The notes under the pieces are model-generated. The model saw only the letters and a program-made list of their open reading frames with translations. It searched no databases and had not been told where the DNA came from. 64,000 bases of DNA from Hydractinia symbiolongicarpus (taxonomy: Eukaryota > Cnidaria > Hydrozoa > Anthoathecata > Hydractiniidae). Below are positions 1 to 11,185 of this stretch, piece after piece (position 1 is the stretch's first letter; every line of letters begins with the position of its first letter). The stretch spans positions 25,151,001 to 25,215,000 of the forward strand of contig NC_079880.1 in assembly GCF_029227915.1 (NCBI RefSeq), given 5' to 3'. The position numbers and the translations under genes were made by a program.

Positions 1-456
1 ATGAATTTCAATCCACTGGAAGGTATGGTGACTATGGAAACACTTCAAAATATCTCCCTAAATAAATTATCCTGTAAAATTAAAAGGAAATGAAACGAGA
101 GTAAAATATTTCTCATAATAGGCAAAAATAAAAGTCATAAACATGTCTAGACTGTACCCCATCCAGAACAAAAATTTGGAAAAAATACAGAGTGACTGTT
201 TTAACTACTGTTAAATAATATCATCATAATATACAATGGCAGGCTACAGTTATTTTTCTTTTTTTTCTCCAGTTGTGAAAAAAACCTTCTTGAGAAAGAT
301 ACGATGCGCAACATCTTTGCTAAGTTCCTCGTCTTGTATAATGTCGGAACAGCACCGCTAGTTCTACACACTCGAAGGCAGTTTACTGTACTAAGCGCTT
401 AACATGCGGTACTCCCTGCCATAACATGACGTTATGTATGTTCCTACTTATTCTAG
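1..456. other. Upstream non-coding region
   Basis: No convincing coding sequence is seen. Around 370-400 there is a short stretch (tttactgtactaagcgct) that resembles the core of the dispersed repeat at 61.7-62.2 kb. The segment ends in a candidate 3' splice site (TTCCTACTTATTCTAG, ending at 456) just before the first small peptide gene. Confidence 0.35.
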
Positions 457-677
457 ATATACATAAAAAACACAGAGTAACCAAAATGAAGAAATTGATT
501 TGTGTGTCGATGATACTACTGCTTTTTTTTCTTTGTGAAATCAACAACCACTGCGTAGAAGGAAAAAAACAAAAAGGGCGTACTCGCCTCGACCGGCGTA
601 GAAGGAAATCAACAGGCCCACAAACACGTGCAGGATCTAACCACTGTTACTTTGAAAGACGATGGAGGAAAGTTTAA
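457..677 (+). CDS. Small secreted Arg/Lys-rich peptide precursor (unrecognised)
   Basis: I choose the ATG at 486, giving 63 residues and a stop at 675-677. An in-frame ATG lies upstream at 426, but the 486 start gives a textbook signal peptide: MKK, then a strongly hydrophobic run (LICVSMILLLFFLCEI), with probable cleavage shortly after. The mature part is very basic, with GRTRLDRRRRK near its start and a tail of HCYFERRWRKV. A candidate 3' splice acceptor ends at 456, 29 bases before the ATG, suggesting a 5'-UTR intron or spliced-leader addition. The organisation matches the gene at 3649-3900: signal peptide, variable linker, then an H/C-Y block followed by R-R. The RRRR run could be a processing site or a cationic antimicrobial segment; this is inference and I recognise no family. 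A chance ORF remains possible. Confidence 0.45.
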
Positions 678-3570
678 ATTGGGTACTACCACATTACGCA
701 TCCATATCGTGTTCTTGTCTGTGTTCATGGTAAACGATGAGAAAGAACAATGTTTATTGAACTAACTTTTCACCAGCACATTTGTAACGCATAATGAGAT
801 TATAAACACGATATAAAGTACATTTAGACATCAGTTTCTAATAGCGTAGTATTAACATGTAATTCGAAATAATGTATAACGCTAGATAAACATGGACAAA
901 CTGTCTTGGTAGGCATGTATAAAATGTTATTAAAGGGCTAGGTAGATAGATCAATAAATCTCTGAGAAAAATTCCCGCCAAACTTCAGGGCCTAGGAGAA
1001 GGGACGGGGGAAGCCAAGGCTTCCTACATTTTTGCAGAGAATGTTTAATATGAAAAAGGCTCGTGGAGAGAATACGCTGTGAGGCAGATCAAGCTGATTA
1101 AAATCCAAAACAATTTCTGCACGTGTCAGCCACAAATAAGCTAAAACGTACAATAGTAATTTATTAACATATGGTACCTTATCCAAAAAATATATAGAAA
1201 ATACGCGCTTGACACAGTCCCAAAATATATAAAAGTAAATATAGAAGATCAACCTAGTGCAGTTTTGTCTGTCTATCATTCAAATTCCTAACATTTTTCA
1301 TATCTTGCTAATAAGGACAACACCCAATTACTTCGTCGGTAAACATCGGACTGGCTGAAATTGTGTTGAATGATTAGGTTTAAGTATAATTTCACAAAGT
1401 ATGTCAGCAAAAGCGTTTACGAAAATCTATCAACTCTTATGTCTCTTCTAGTTCAAAATCATTAGTTGTTAAAACTCAATAACGACACAAGCAAACGCTG
1501 ATAAACTTTCTTATTCAGAAAAGTACATTTTTTTAAATATAGTCTAGACAAGCTTTGGGACAATGGTGAGCTTGAAAATAGAACATAAAACGAAGTAATT
1601 TATAGTAAAAAATACAGCTTACGCATTCTCACCCAATACAACGTAGATAAACGTATTCATGCCAATAGCCAACGTGTACTATAGCCTCGTTTTAAAATGC
1701 TAATTCTTTTTTCATTATAAGATCCAACAAGTTGTTAACATATTTTTTGCAGTTACGCAGGATATTTAAAAAAGACTACAGTTCGTCCCAGTAGCAATTA
1801 TAAACACTGTTTTTGTATAAAAAACACACACACAATGAATTTGTTACAGCTGTCAACTGTCACAGTTCACAAACAGAATCTTAAGTTAGGTTATTTAGCT
1901 AGATATTTAAATTAAACAAATTTTGCTGAAGCAAGCGCTTCACCGATTTTTTGAAACTTGTAGATTGCGCAGATTGGTTTGTAATTGGGCATTGTAAACG
2001 TTTTTCCCTGACAACACTAAAATATTAAAGCTATCGAAACTTATCGACTACGAAGTTTTCATAGTGAGTTTCTGTTCCGCTATTTTGAAAAATGGTTGTT
2101 TGAAATAATCTTGGTATCTACTTTTATTTATTTTTTTCTAATACACTGTTAACAAGAAAAACATTATGTTTTGGCGTGAAGGAAAATCCCATATTCAAAA
2201 AATAGTCCTGTAAGCATATGCTAAGAGGTGAGGCAATGGAAACTTACAATATTGCTGATTAAATTTCTAATATTAATAAATTTTCTTTTCTTGTCACGGG
2301 ACAACACAGTAACCAAAATCTAGCATTTGTGAATTTATTAGCTGATAAAACGCTAAAAAATTACACTAGGTGGTAAATTAAGAGAAGATGTGGTACGCTG
2401 TGTTACAAACCATTACATCGTAAGATTTACTTCAGTAGAATAATTTACAATGATGTAAAAACGTATTCCATATTGATTTCCAACAATTACTATTTTATTA
2501 AAATCGCCTGCAAAAAGAGATAGAAATATATACACAGCATACCCTCCAGGCTAGGCATCTACAATCTTTACCAAAAGACAGTTTTTGAAATTTGAATTAT
2601 TTCCATACTCTCACCCCCGCACCCCCATACAATGTTGCACACAGGTTTTTTGAAGACAAAAGTTTGCTGCTATGACTCTCCAACATCGTGTAAAGAGGGG
2701 AAGGGGATAAAAAGAATCGTAATTCTGTATTTATTGCCTTTTCTTCCACTAATGGTCAGTTGTTGCAATTGTCCCAACTACTTTTGACAACGATTGTAGG
2801 CTGGTAAAATCTTGTTTTAGTCCCACAAAATATGAAAATTAAAGATAGGAGGCAACATTACTTTGTATTTTCATGTTTAAATGCCACTATGGCTGCACGA
2901 AACACTATTGTCATAAACGTCATTAACAGAAGACATTTAAATTTCATTTAGTAAAACTTCAGTCAACTTAAATAAAAATCACATAGATTAGAGTGACAAC
3001 AAATTGAGTTTCTTGTAAATTTTCGATGCTATTATCATTTGATCTCTATAAAAGAAAGATGTTTGATAGCTAAAAACTTTTAACAATTTTACTGATTTGA
3101 TGACAATCGTCCCACTACCTTCCTGCCACAAAAGCTACTAATATAGTGGCATTGGCACTGTTTTGATAATGCATAAGATAGTTTTAGTGTATAGAGAATA
3201 GAACTAAATTATAGGTCGTACCCTAGGACAACGGTTGCATCATCGTTATCTCCAGGATCAGGCGGAACACGTATATCAAAGTATAAGGGCCTTCAGTGTC
3301 ATGAGTTCATGTTACACCGCAAAGAAAACGTATTCTTTCTTCATGTACCGCATATAACATCAGATGGGTAGCACAGAAGGTAGAAATGTCGCGTTGCAAG
3401 AAGAAGATTTTGCTTCATGTGCCACTTGCTCCATTATCTTTGAAACACTCTGGATGATTCATGAAGGTTGAAATTAGGAAAAAAAACGATTCATCTGGTG
3501 TCCGAAATTTAAAAGTGTTTTAAAGCGGAACTTTTTTTACAGAAACTTAAATTAAAGTTGAATTCATAAT
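678..3570. other. Intergenic region, no gene seen
   Basis: AT-rich sequence without a convincing ORF or recognised element. A 95-codon minus-strand frame at 992-1279 is hydrophobic and Tyr/Phe-rich; it matches nothing I know and has no good start context. AATAAA at about 953 could serve as a polyadenylation signal for the peptide gene upstream. Confidence 0.4.
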
Positions 3571-3604
3571 TGTTGTTGTTGTTGATGATGTTGTTGTTGT
3601 TGTT
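3571..3604. repeat. (TGT)n microsatellite
   Basis: TTG/TGT triplets interrupted by GATGATG, lying immediately upstream of the splice acceptor of the second peptide gene. Confidence 0.85.
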
Positions 3605-3637
3605 ATAATAATACTTAGTAATATATTTGCATTTCAG

Positions 3638-3915
3638 AATTCTTCAAAATGAGAAGTTTTCCCTGTTTTTTATTTCTTTTTGTGATACCTAATACGAATC
3701 ATAATGTGCTTCAAGCGAATCCATGCAAAATTATTATAACTTCTCCGCCGATACCGACAACAACGACAACTCCTGAAGCACCCGATCGAGCACAGCCACA
3801 AAGCTGCCACTACGTACCAAGAAGAAAAATTTTTCGTATTCGTGAGCGTGGAAGAATATTCCACATTCGAAAATACATTTCTGTAAGATTATGTTTGTAA
3901 ACGATTTAATAAAAC
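3638..3915 (+). CDS. Small secreted peptide precursor with Thr/Pro linker (unrecognised)
   Basis: The coding part is 3649-3900 (83 residues), starting 11 bases after a strong splice acceptor (ATATTTGCATTTCAG, ending at 3637). Residues 1-23 form a signal peptide (MRSFPCFLFLFVIP..., likely cleaved near LQA). Next come a Cys-containing start, a Thr/Pro-rich linker with five consecutive Thr, and a basic tail (CHYVPRRKIFRIRERGR) ending in VRLCL. Three Cys remain after the signal. AATAAA at 3909-3914 follows the stop directly, so the gene has all the parts of a short terminal exon. It shares its plan and a similar CxY..RR block with the peptide gene at 486-677. A secreted defence or signalling peptide is plausible, but I recognise no family. 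Confidence 0.55.
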
Positions 3916-4009
3916 ATTATCACCTACTACCGCGTTTGTTGTTTCATTAGTAAATATTGTCATACCAACTTTAACACAAAATACAAAAAATATGTTAAGG
4001 AACTGATGA

Positions 4010-4392
4010 TATGGAGGCGGGGTGGCCCGGCAAACGGGCTGGCTCACTTACCGGGCTGGTTTTTAACTTGTGTTCATATGAAGGAAAAAATTACTTCGGT
4101 TAGGCGGGCTAGCTCTGAACAATGAAAACATCAAGTAATGTAGAACAGAATAAATACTTTTCATAACAAAGATCTGGCCTAGGAGGGCTAGCCCGCTTTG
4201 TTGCTGTTTATATGAGAAAATGTTCATCCCGCCTACCGGGATCTTGCCTCTGAGAAACGAGATCTTGCCTACCGAGCCAGCCCGTTTGACTATATAACAG
4301 ATGAGCAAAAATATGAGGAAAATGAGGAAGAAGCGAGATCTCAGTAAACAGGCCAGCCTGCCAACCGTGCTCATATAAACAGACCCTAAGAA
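4010..4392. repeat. GC-rich dispersed repeat (CCCGGCAAACGGGCTGG family)
   Basis: The segment is markedly more GC-rich than its flanks. It has repeated, often inverted, GGGCTGG/GGGCTAGC words and GTTTATATGAG at 4206, mirrored by CTCATATAAAC near 4372. This looks like a non-autonomous repeat with related inverted ends. The 103-codon minus-strand frame over it (4063-4374) is a by-product of the repeat. Confidence 0.6.
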
Positions 4393-5149
4393 CGTAGTTA
4401 TTACTGACTCCTATTTTAATATGCTGATTCCATGACAGCTTAAAAACAAAGTTCTTTTCAGGGAAAATGCAGTCTTTCTCGCAGCTTATTTATGATTAAT
4501 CAGCAAAATTCTTATTTTCAAAACTTTATGATGCTAAAATGACAGTTCGAATTATAGCCTTTTAGAAAAAGTAAAACAAAGGAGAAAGCTTTCACAGAGA
4601 GACAAAGCAATCAGTTCAAGTTTGTTTTATATAGCTAATTGGCGTAAATTATTAAAAACAATTTATATAGTATAAGCATACATATAGATCAAGAGTTAAA
4701 AATGTTTGTCCAATGGTACTAGAAACTGAAACCATGTCCATCATTTCTTTACAAATATTGTAAAATCAATCACTTGCATTGTGGTCCATTTACCCCATTC
4801 ATCCCATGTTGCGGAACATGAAAATGTGCCACGTCGAGCTTAAATACCATCTGTCGTAAAAACTCATTTAGTCTGAAATTCTCTTAGCATTGTATACCTG
4901 CTTTGAACAAATCATTTTGTTAAATCAATTATACTTATTTTTTGTTAATTTGTAAAAATCCATTATTTTCTTTGAAATCGCAATCCCCTAAAATGATTAA
5001 CTTCTGGAACTTAGCTAATATAGAACTACTTTTTATGCTAATTCTATTACATTAGTCTAAAATCGCCCTATAAGAACCTTCAAGTCAGTAATCGTGTTGT
5101 AACTGAAGTTATTATTGCATTTCTAATTTGCATTTCACTTTTCAGGCTC
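4393..5149. other. Intergenic region, nothing recognised
   Basis: AT-rich sequence. I see no coding frame, repeat or structured element. Confidence 0.4.
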
Positions 5150-5960
5150 CTTGTTGAATAAGCGCCGCCCTCGAATAAGCGCCGCACCTTAGACTGTAAA
5201 TGCGGCGTTTATTCGAAGCATTATTGATAAAGGGGTTCAATAAGACTAAAACGTTATATTTTATAGTGGACCAATTCTTGGCCATTTTTTCATGTTAAAA
5301 CATATTTTATCAATTTAAAATGACTATATTTAGTTTTCTTCTTTATCAGTTCATGATGTAGAATGTTAGCATGACGTAGGTTCTTCGTAAAGCAGATGAA
5401 CTTTTCTGGAACAACCAACCCGATCTCGCGCTTTCTTTTCCCTTCCATAGTTACAGTCATTTTGTTTGAAGTGTTTGCTTTTAAAAAATAGTCCAATAAG
5501 GACGAACATTCGATTGGGTTATGTACATCAAGTTTTGGTTTTTCGTCTGGTTTATCAACTTTTTGGTAAACCCCAATGGCGTACTTGTCGTACTAAAGAG
5601 CTTCACTGCAATTGTCTTAAAAACAGATCAATTATTCCCCGATTTCAGGCGTTCAGCTTGCTTTGTAGACATGATGTCCACGAATGTTTGTATCCTCAAA
5701 GAACCTCAAAGTAACCCCTTCCGGACCATTGAATCTCATGTGGAAGATGCGTATGAGCCAGTCCAGCTCATTGATCCTGACGAGGAAGGGGATGAAGATG
5801 AAAATGTAGACATTGGCTAATTTCATTTATTGACAATATTTTTTTTAATAAAAGAGAAAAGATGAATCTGTCTGAAATGTTTAGTTTTTAAATAAGCGCG
5901 GCGCCAAAAAAGTCGAGTTTTAAATAAACGGCACGGCGCTTAATCGAGGATTTACGGTAT
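5150..5960 (+). mobile_element. Decayed DNA transposon with AATAAGCGCCG ends (probably pogo/CENP-B-like)
   Basis: The left end has two copies of GAATAAGCGCCGC at about 5156-5190. The right end, read on the minus strand, runs TACCGTAAATCCTCGATTAAGCGCCG (5957 downward), so the ends are inverted relatives. In between, a plus-strand frame (5521-5820) ends in an acidic tail (DEEGDEDENVDIG), and AATAAA follows at about 5850. Acidic tails are common in pogo/jerky transposases, but no DDE core or DNA-binding domain is visible. The element is therefore internally deleted or non-autonomous. Family assignment rests on the ends and tail only. Confidence 0.5.
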
Positions 5961-7414
5961 ACTTTTCAGCAAAAACCAATCAATTTATTAATTCGTTTTT
6001 GAATGAGACAGTGGAAATTACTTGTAATATCAGCCTGGTGTTTCCTATAATATGTTTTTTATTATAAAATCATCTGCTTATGTTTGCAATAGGTCAAACA
6101 AACTGATGTTGTTGTTTTTTTTCTCCATAAAAAATGTTGTTGTAACTTCAAAAACTTCAGTATGATTATGCCCGTAACATGGATGTATTAAAAAATTATT
6201 GTCATTTTCTTTCTATCTTATGTTGTTGTTTTTTATCCTTTTAGGTCATCTAACTATATCTCCGAAGGCTGGAAGTTTACGGGTATAGACAAAAATGTCA
6301 TCTAACTATGCGTGAGACACGTTATAAAAAACAAAACTTTACACGAAGTTGTCATTATTATTTTGTAAATTTTAGATTTTAAAAACCAATAATAAAGTTT
6401 AAAAGCATGCTTTTAGTTGCAAAGAATGGAAATTAATTTCAAATGTTTAGTGTATTGTTACAATGCTTTCAAAAATGTTCAAAAGTCGTTACACCGTTAT
6501 TACAACATGGAACCCGTTAAACCCACGCAATGAAATTTGAAGATTTCCTGAAGTTTAGATTTGATTTTTATTATTTTCCGCGCCCGTTTTCACCTGATCT
6601 GTTCTTACGTTGTTTTTATTACTACATAACTTTAAAATTCAGTCCTACTTTGTTCTCACTTTTGAAAGTTAATTAGTAATTTGAAAAAAATTCAGGTTTT
6701 GTTTGTTAGTTTAAAAACAAATTTTGTTCCAATTTATTGGGGTCGTGTCCGTAAACAATTGCTCTTACCAAAAAAGCGCGTTGTCCTGTCATATTTCCTA
6801 GAAACTCCTGAAAATTATACCAGAGCAGGTGATTTAATCGCTCAATCAGTTGTTGTAATCTTCTATTTTTCTAAGTCTGTTACGGCTCCTCGAAATAAAA
6901 TTCTAGTGTAGCAAAACTATATTTCAGCAAAACAAAAATTACGCTGGTGAATCAATCCCTTCACAAATGTCAAATGATCCTATGTTTTGTCCCGGATGGG
7001 GCTACCAGCTTCAAGTCTTATATCCCTTGAAAGAATAGTTTTGTGAAATGATGAATATAAACTTATTGTTATGTACCGACGCTAGTCCTATCAAACGGTA
7101 TCAGTTTGGGTGTAATGAGTTTAAGAAGATGCCTTCTATCTGGGCAAATGTATATATAGAGTGGTCGAGAAACAGACAGTCGAAAAAATCAAGTAAAAAA
7201 TCATATTTTGGTAGATAAGAAAAAAATATATCACATATTCAAAAAGTGAATTGGTATCCATCTCACATAAACATGTTATGTAATAAAAACTAAAACCAAT
7301 CAAATTCGTTTGCATTGAAAATTCTCATGTTGATGGAGCGTAAACGCAAACTACATAACTTCCTAAATTTATGGTACGACAAATCTCGCAAACACTGCTT
7401 AAAGAAGAAAACAT
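5961..7414. other. Intergenic region, nothing recognised
   Basis: A 76-codon plus frame at 6681-6911 has no recognisable feature. CATCTAACTAT occurs twice around 6245-6310. Nothing else is seen. Confidence 0.35.
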
Positions 7415-9263
7415 TTATACGTACAATATTTTTAAAAAATGCTGGCAACCAGAAGTCTGCCTACGACAAGTTCTGTAATCCACTGTAGGTGACATTATAT
7501 CCATTTTCCCATGTAATATTTTACACTTGGATTCGGAAGAAATAATGCTAGAGATAAAGGGATAAACATGGCGCAATCTAACACAATGATCTATACATTT
7601 TCTTCTCGTTTTCGCGAAATTAAATTGCTGAGCCAGCTCAAACATTTGTAATGAGTACTGTCCTTCTCCACCTAAAAAAAATGCATCCACTAAAAGTGAT
7701 ACTCTTTTAATACCGCATTCTCTTCTAAGTCCAAGTAAGTGGGCCTTTGCATGTCAAACCATCTAAAACAAAACGTGGTCGTGTCGAAATTACGCTCAAT
7801 TTAACATTTGGAACTATTTTTATGTCTTATAATAGTTTTTGGCAATCAACCTCTACTTTTAATACTCTTCATTTTGGACTTCTTAATCTTTCAACGCGAA
7901 ATTTTGCTAAAGGCGGTACACCAAATGATAATCGAAATTACGCTCAACTTAACAATGCAAATGTTTTTATAGTACATGTTTTTTTTCTAACAATCAAAAC
8001 AAGCCAATCTTTTGGACAGATTTTTGACTTCTTACGAAAAATCTGATTATATTACGTACTTTTTTGGTGCTACTCTTGCACTTAGTAATTGTGCTTTTAT
8101 TTGTGCATCTTAAGACAGTACGGATAAGGAATATGAAGTTTTTTTAGGATCATTATTACTATACTAGGATCAGGGCTTGAAATTTTGTGACTTTTAATCA
8201 TTTTTAGTTAGCCTATGGATAGTTCAAATGTGTTGGTATGACGGCAGTCAACAGTTTGAAAAAATATAATTAGCAAACGTTTTTTGGTCTAAACATCTCT
8301 ACTTGCAGTACCATTGTGGATGACAGGAAGACGTATGCGGGTATTACAATATAGATTAAAACATTAGTGCTAACTTCTCTGGCAATGCAATGTCTCCTTT
8401 TGTAGAAAAATGACGTTTTAGTCCTACACTTCTCGGCCATACGAAGCCATCAAAGTCCGGCCTAAATAGGGTTAAACAAACCTTTTTTTCAAACACTTGT
8501 TTTAAAATTTTTAACCGTAAAATTTAAGGCATCACGTATACTGTTCCTTGTGAATGTAACCGTAGCAAGTGGCAACGCAGTACGGTGGTACAGTGTCGGT
8601 GACAGTTCTGATTTACGGCAAAGACTGTTATTAGGACTGCACCAACTTTTACAAAGAACTTATACAGTGCTGACATATGTTTTAAACGAGAAAGTATGTC
8701 TAAAGGTTAACCTACCAATAGCGACATTGTCACTGCATGAAATATTAAAGTAAGTGAAAGAATTCCTAACCATCTCTCATCTTTTTATTACTTTTTTGGT
8801 CATTAATGGTTTGCACATTAACTTCAACTTTGATTCTACCATACACAATACGTATTGATTGTAAACAGAATCACTTTTCTAAGTCTGTTGCTCACGAAAG
8901 TGTCGACTACAAATGAGTCTGATTGTGTTTAAGCCGTATTTATTTTCCTTCCCGTCAGTTAATTAACCTTCCAAATAGGTTGTTAGTTGCCAAGCTATTG
9001 TTAAAAAAATGGCACGCATATTTAATTTCACAATGTAAGAGTTGATTACTGTACTGGTAAGGATAATATGGAGAAATTATTTCTAACAGGTTTAAGATAT
9101 CCTTCTGTTTCTTTCCTGAAAGATTAACCATAATAATTCCTTCTTTTTCGAAATTAGATAAGAACATAGCTCTAAAAAATCTGAGCGCGTGATTTCCTGT
9201 AAACGTTAGCAAGTCACTTATAAGCAATGGCGCATTAAGGAAAGATACTGCAATTGAAGCCAT
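7415..9263 (-). pseudogene. BTB-domain protein pseudogene (two exon remnants)
   Basis: Minus strand. The exon-1 remnant (about 8955-9263) retains a BTB core: RAMFLSNFEKEG, MVNLSGKK and LNLLEIISPYYP correspond to [19 protein letters not shown] and LIMLNLIYP of the gene at 27096. The leading part (WDDSDVIL...VHS) is lost or unrecognisable. A second remnant (7415-7690) resembles exon 2 of the family: FELAQQFNF matches [10 protein letters not shown], and SKCKILHGKMDIM followed by C-R-R...C-x-H matches the family tail. The exon-1 part lies in the left arm of a large inverted duplication. Frames are interrupted and the distance is short of sensible splicing, so I call it dead. The exon-2 match is weaker than the exon-1 match. 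Confidence 0.5.
8165..9185 (-). repeat. Left arm of a large diverged inverted duplication
   Basis: Read on the minus strand, this arm matches 10230-11185 collinearly. Shared words include TTAATTAACCTTCCAAATAGG (plus strand, 8960) against its complement at 10450, CCCTATTTAGGC, GGAGACATTG, and AGGCTAACTAAAAATGA near 8210 and 11130. Similarity is interrupted and clearly diverged, so the event is old. It includes a BTB exon remnant. Confidence 0.75.
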
Positions 9264-10164
9264 ATTTATTAGTGTTTTTTATTTTGTTTGTGTTTTCAGA
9301 CTAGTTTATTAATAAAAATGCTAACTACAAAATCCAAGATTGAGCGAGGTCTTTATTAAGGAAAGGTTTTTCTAAATCTATTTATTCGAGAACTTTTGAT
9401 CCTATCTGCAATTAATTCTTTGTTTAAATTCTTACAAGCTTCCCTTTGGATACTCGCTTGTTTCTGATATTTATAACGAATCTTCGCTTTTTGTTGTATT
9501 TTTTTGAAGCATTAATTTTAGAAGATTATAGTGCTTTACTGAATATAATTGTAATGTCTTATGGCTTTAAATACGTCGTGCTTTATAAGAAGCAAATAAT
9601 TTTTAAATTATTTTTTAATTTTAAAGACCTATTTTCATCATCAAATAGAAATAACAAATATTTCGCGCCCTGCTCCAACCCCCAACGCTTTTTTTTTACA
9701 ATGACCACATATTATTTGTGTTCTCAACTCTTCTAGAGTCCATAATTTTCACACCTTTTAATGTAAAACAAGACTAGCTAATGTATATATTGTAATTTCC
9801 ATTTATAAGATCAGTGATTGCACTTAGGCCTCGAACCATTTAGGCCTCGAACCATTTGTTATATTGAATATTTATGTAAATACATACCATAATTGTTTCA
9901 AACAATGTTTTCTCGCAAGTATATCGACACTTTTTAATTATATACTTTTTTACGTTATTCCTTTTGTAAGGTTTAAAAGTTGACAATATTTTGTAGTATT
10001 CCTAAGTTGTTACGTCTTGCCAGGTAAGCAAAGGTTACTATAGTGCATGTACCCCTTATTCCGAAAGTCAAATAAATGATTTTCGTGATAGATAAAATAT
10101 ATATTTGCCACATGTTTTATTGATTAAAATGTGAAGAGTTATAGTAGAAGTGAAAAAGCATAAC
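9264..10164. other. Spacer between inverted arms; perfect 16-bp tandem pair
   Basis: The spacer holds a perfect direct repeat of TAGGCCTCGAACCATT at 9825-9840 and 9841-9856. A 96-codon frame at 9446-9736 is hydrophobic and low-complexity, probably chance. Nothing else is recognised. Confidence 0.45.
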
Positions 10165-10400
10165 TATTCAGAATCGTGGAATGATTCTAATGCGATTTAA
10201 ATTGCTGAAGATGAATATTTTTACGTATATTCAATGATAGTCAGTATTGCATCTTGCATGTTTTTTAATCTATGTTTTCATCTAATTTTGAAGAAGAAGG
10301 AAACAATATGGTTAAAATTTCGGGAAAAAAAGAAGGATATCTCGAAAGTTTTAGAAATACTTTATCCAACTGAATTAACCCTTAAAATTTGCAAAATTAA
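10165..10400 (+). pseudogene. BTB exon-1 pseudogene fragment
   Basis: Plus strand. A decayed copy of the BTB first exon is readable: SESWNDSNAI followed by a stop, then AEDEYFYVYSMI, and after a frame change KKKDISKVLEILYP. These match SEPWDDSGVI, LEDVQFHVHSMI and the TVLAMVNLI region of the copy at 39359. At least one in-frame stop (TAA about 10198) and frameshifts break it. It lies in the right arm of the inverted duplication, so it faces the pseudogene at 7415-9263. No exon 2 is found downstream. Confidence 0.6.
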
Positions 10401-11185
10401 ATATGCATGATTGTACTTAGCAATAGATAGGCAAATAACTACCTATTTGGAAGGTTAATTAACTGACTGTTTAAACACAATCAAACACGTTTGTAGTCTA
10501 CACTTTTGTATGAAATGAATATAGCACATTGATTCTGTTTTACAACCAATTCGTATGGTGCATGATAGAGTCAAATTTTGATCTTGAGTTTAATGTGCTA
10601 ACCATTAATAACCAAAAGAATAATAAAAAAAATGAAAGATAATAAAAAATAAATTACTTCTTTATATTACCTTTTGTAGTTGCCTGTTAAGTGTAACAAC
10701 GTACCACGGCTACATTCATACGTAAAAGTAAAATGTCATTGATTCTAGATTATTTGCATTTAATTTTAAGCTTTAAATTTTTAAAGCAAGTATTTGAAAA
10801 AGATTTTTTGACTCTATTTAGGCTGGACGGAAGACTAGAAAGTTCCTTTTCTTCCAAAAGGAACAAAGGAGACATTGTAGTACTTGAAAAGTTAGCACAG
10901 ATTTTTTAACATTTTATATTTCCCAATCCTAAATGTCTTTATCGATGGAACATAAATTTTGGGATAAGAGAAACAATCAAAATATTTTAGACATGTAGAA
11001 TAACTTGATAAGTCTCTTTGGAACTGCTGATAAAGATGTTTAATCAAAAAAAAAGTTTGCTATTTTTTTTTTTTTTTTTTTTTGACAAACTGTTAACCGA
11101 CGTCATACAAACATTTTTGGCTATCCTTAGGCTAACTAAAAATGAATAAAAGTCACCAAATGTCAAGCCCTCAAAACAATATGCA
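10230..11185 (+). repeat. Right arm of the diverged inverted duplication
   Basis: Partner of 8165-9185; similarity fades after AATGTCAAGCCCTCAAAAC near 11180. A run of about 20 T near 11063 lies inside the arm. Confidence 0.75.

Noticed and set aside
4063-4374. 103-codon minus-strand ORF
   Set aside because: Lies wholly within a GC-rich dispersed repeat and has no recognisable domain.
5290-5496. 68-codon minus-strand ORF with MTVTMEGKRKRE
   Set aside because: Considered as a pogo transposase N-terminus on the opposite strand, but no helix-turn-helix follows and the plus-strand acidic tail is the better candidate.
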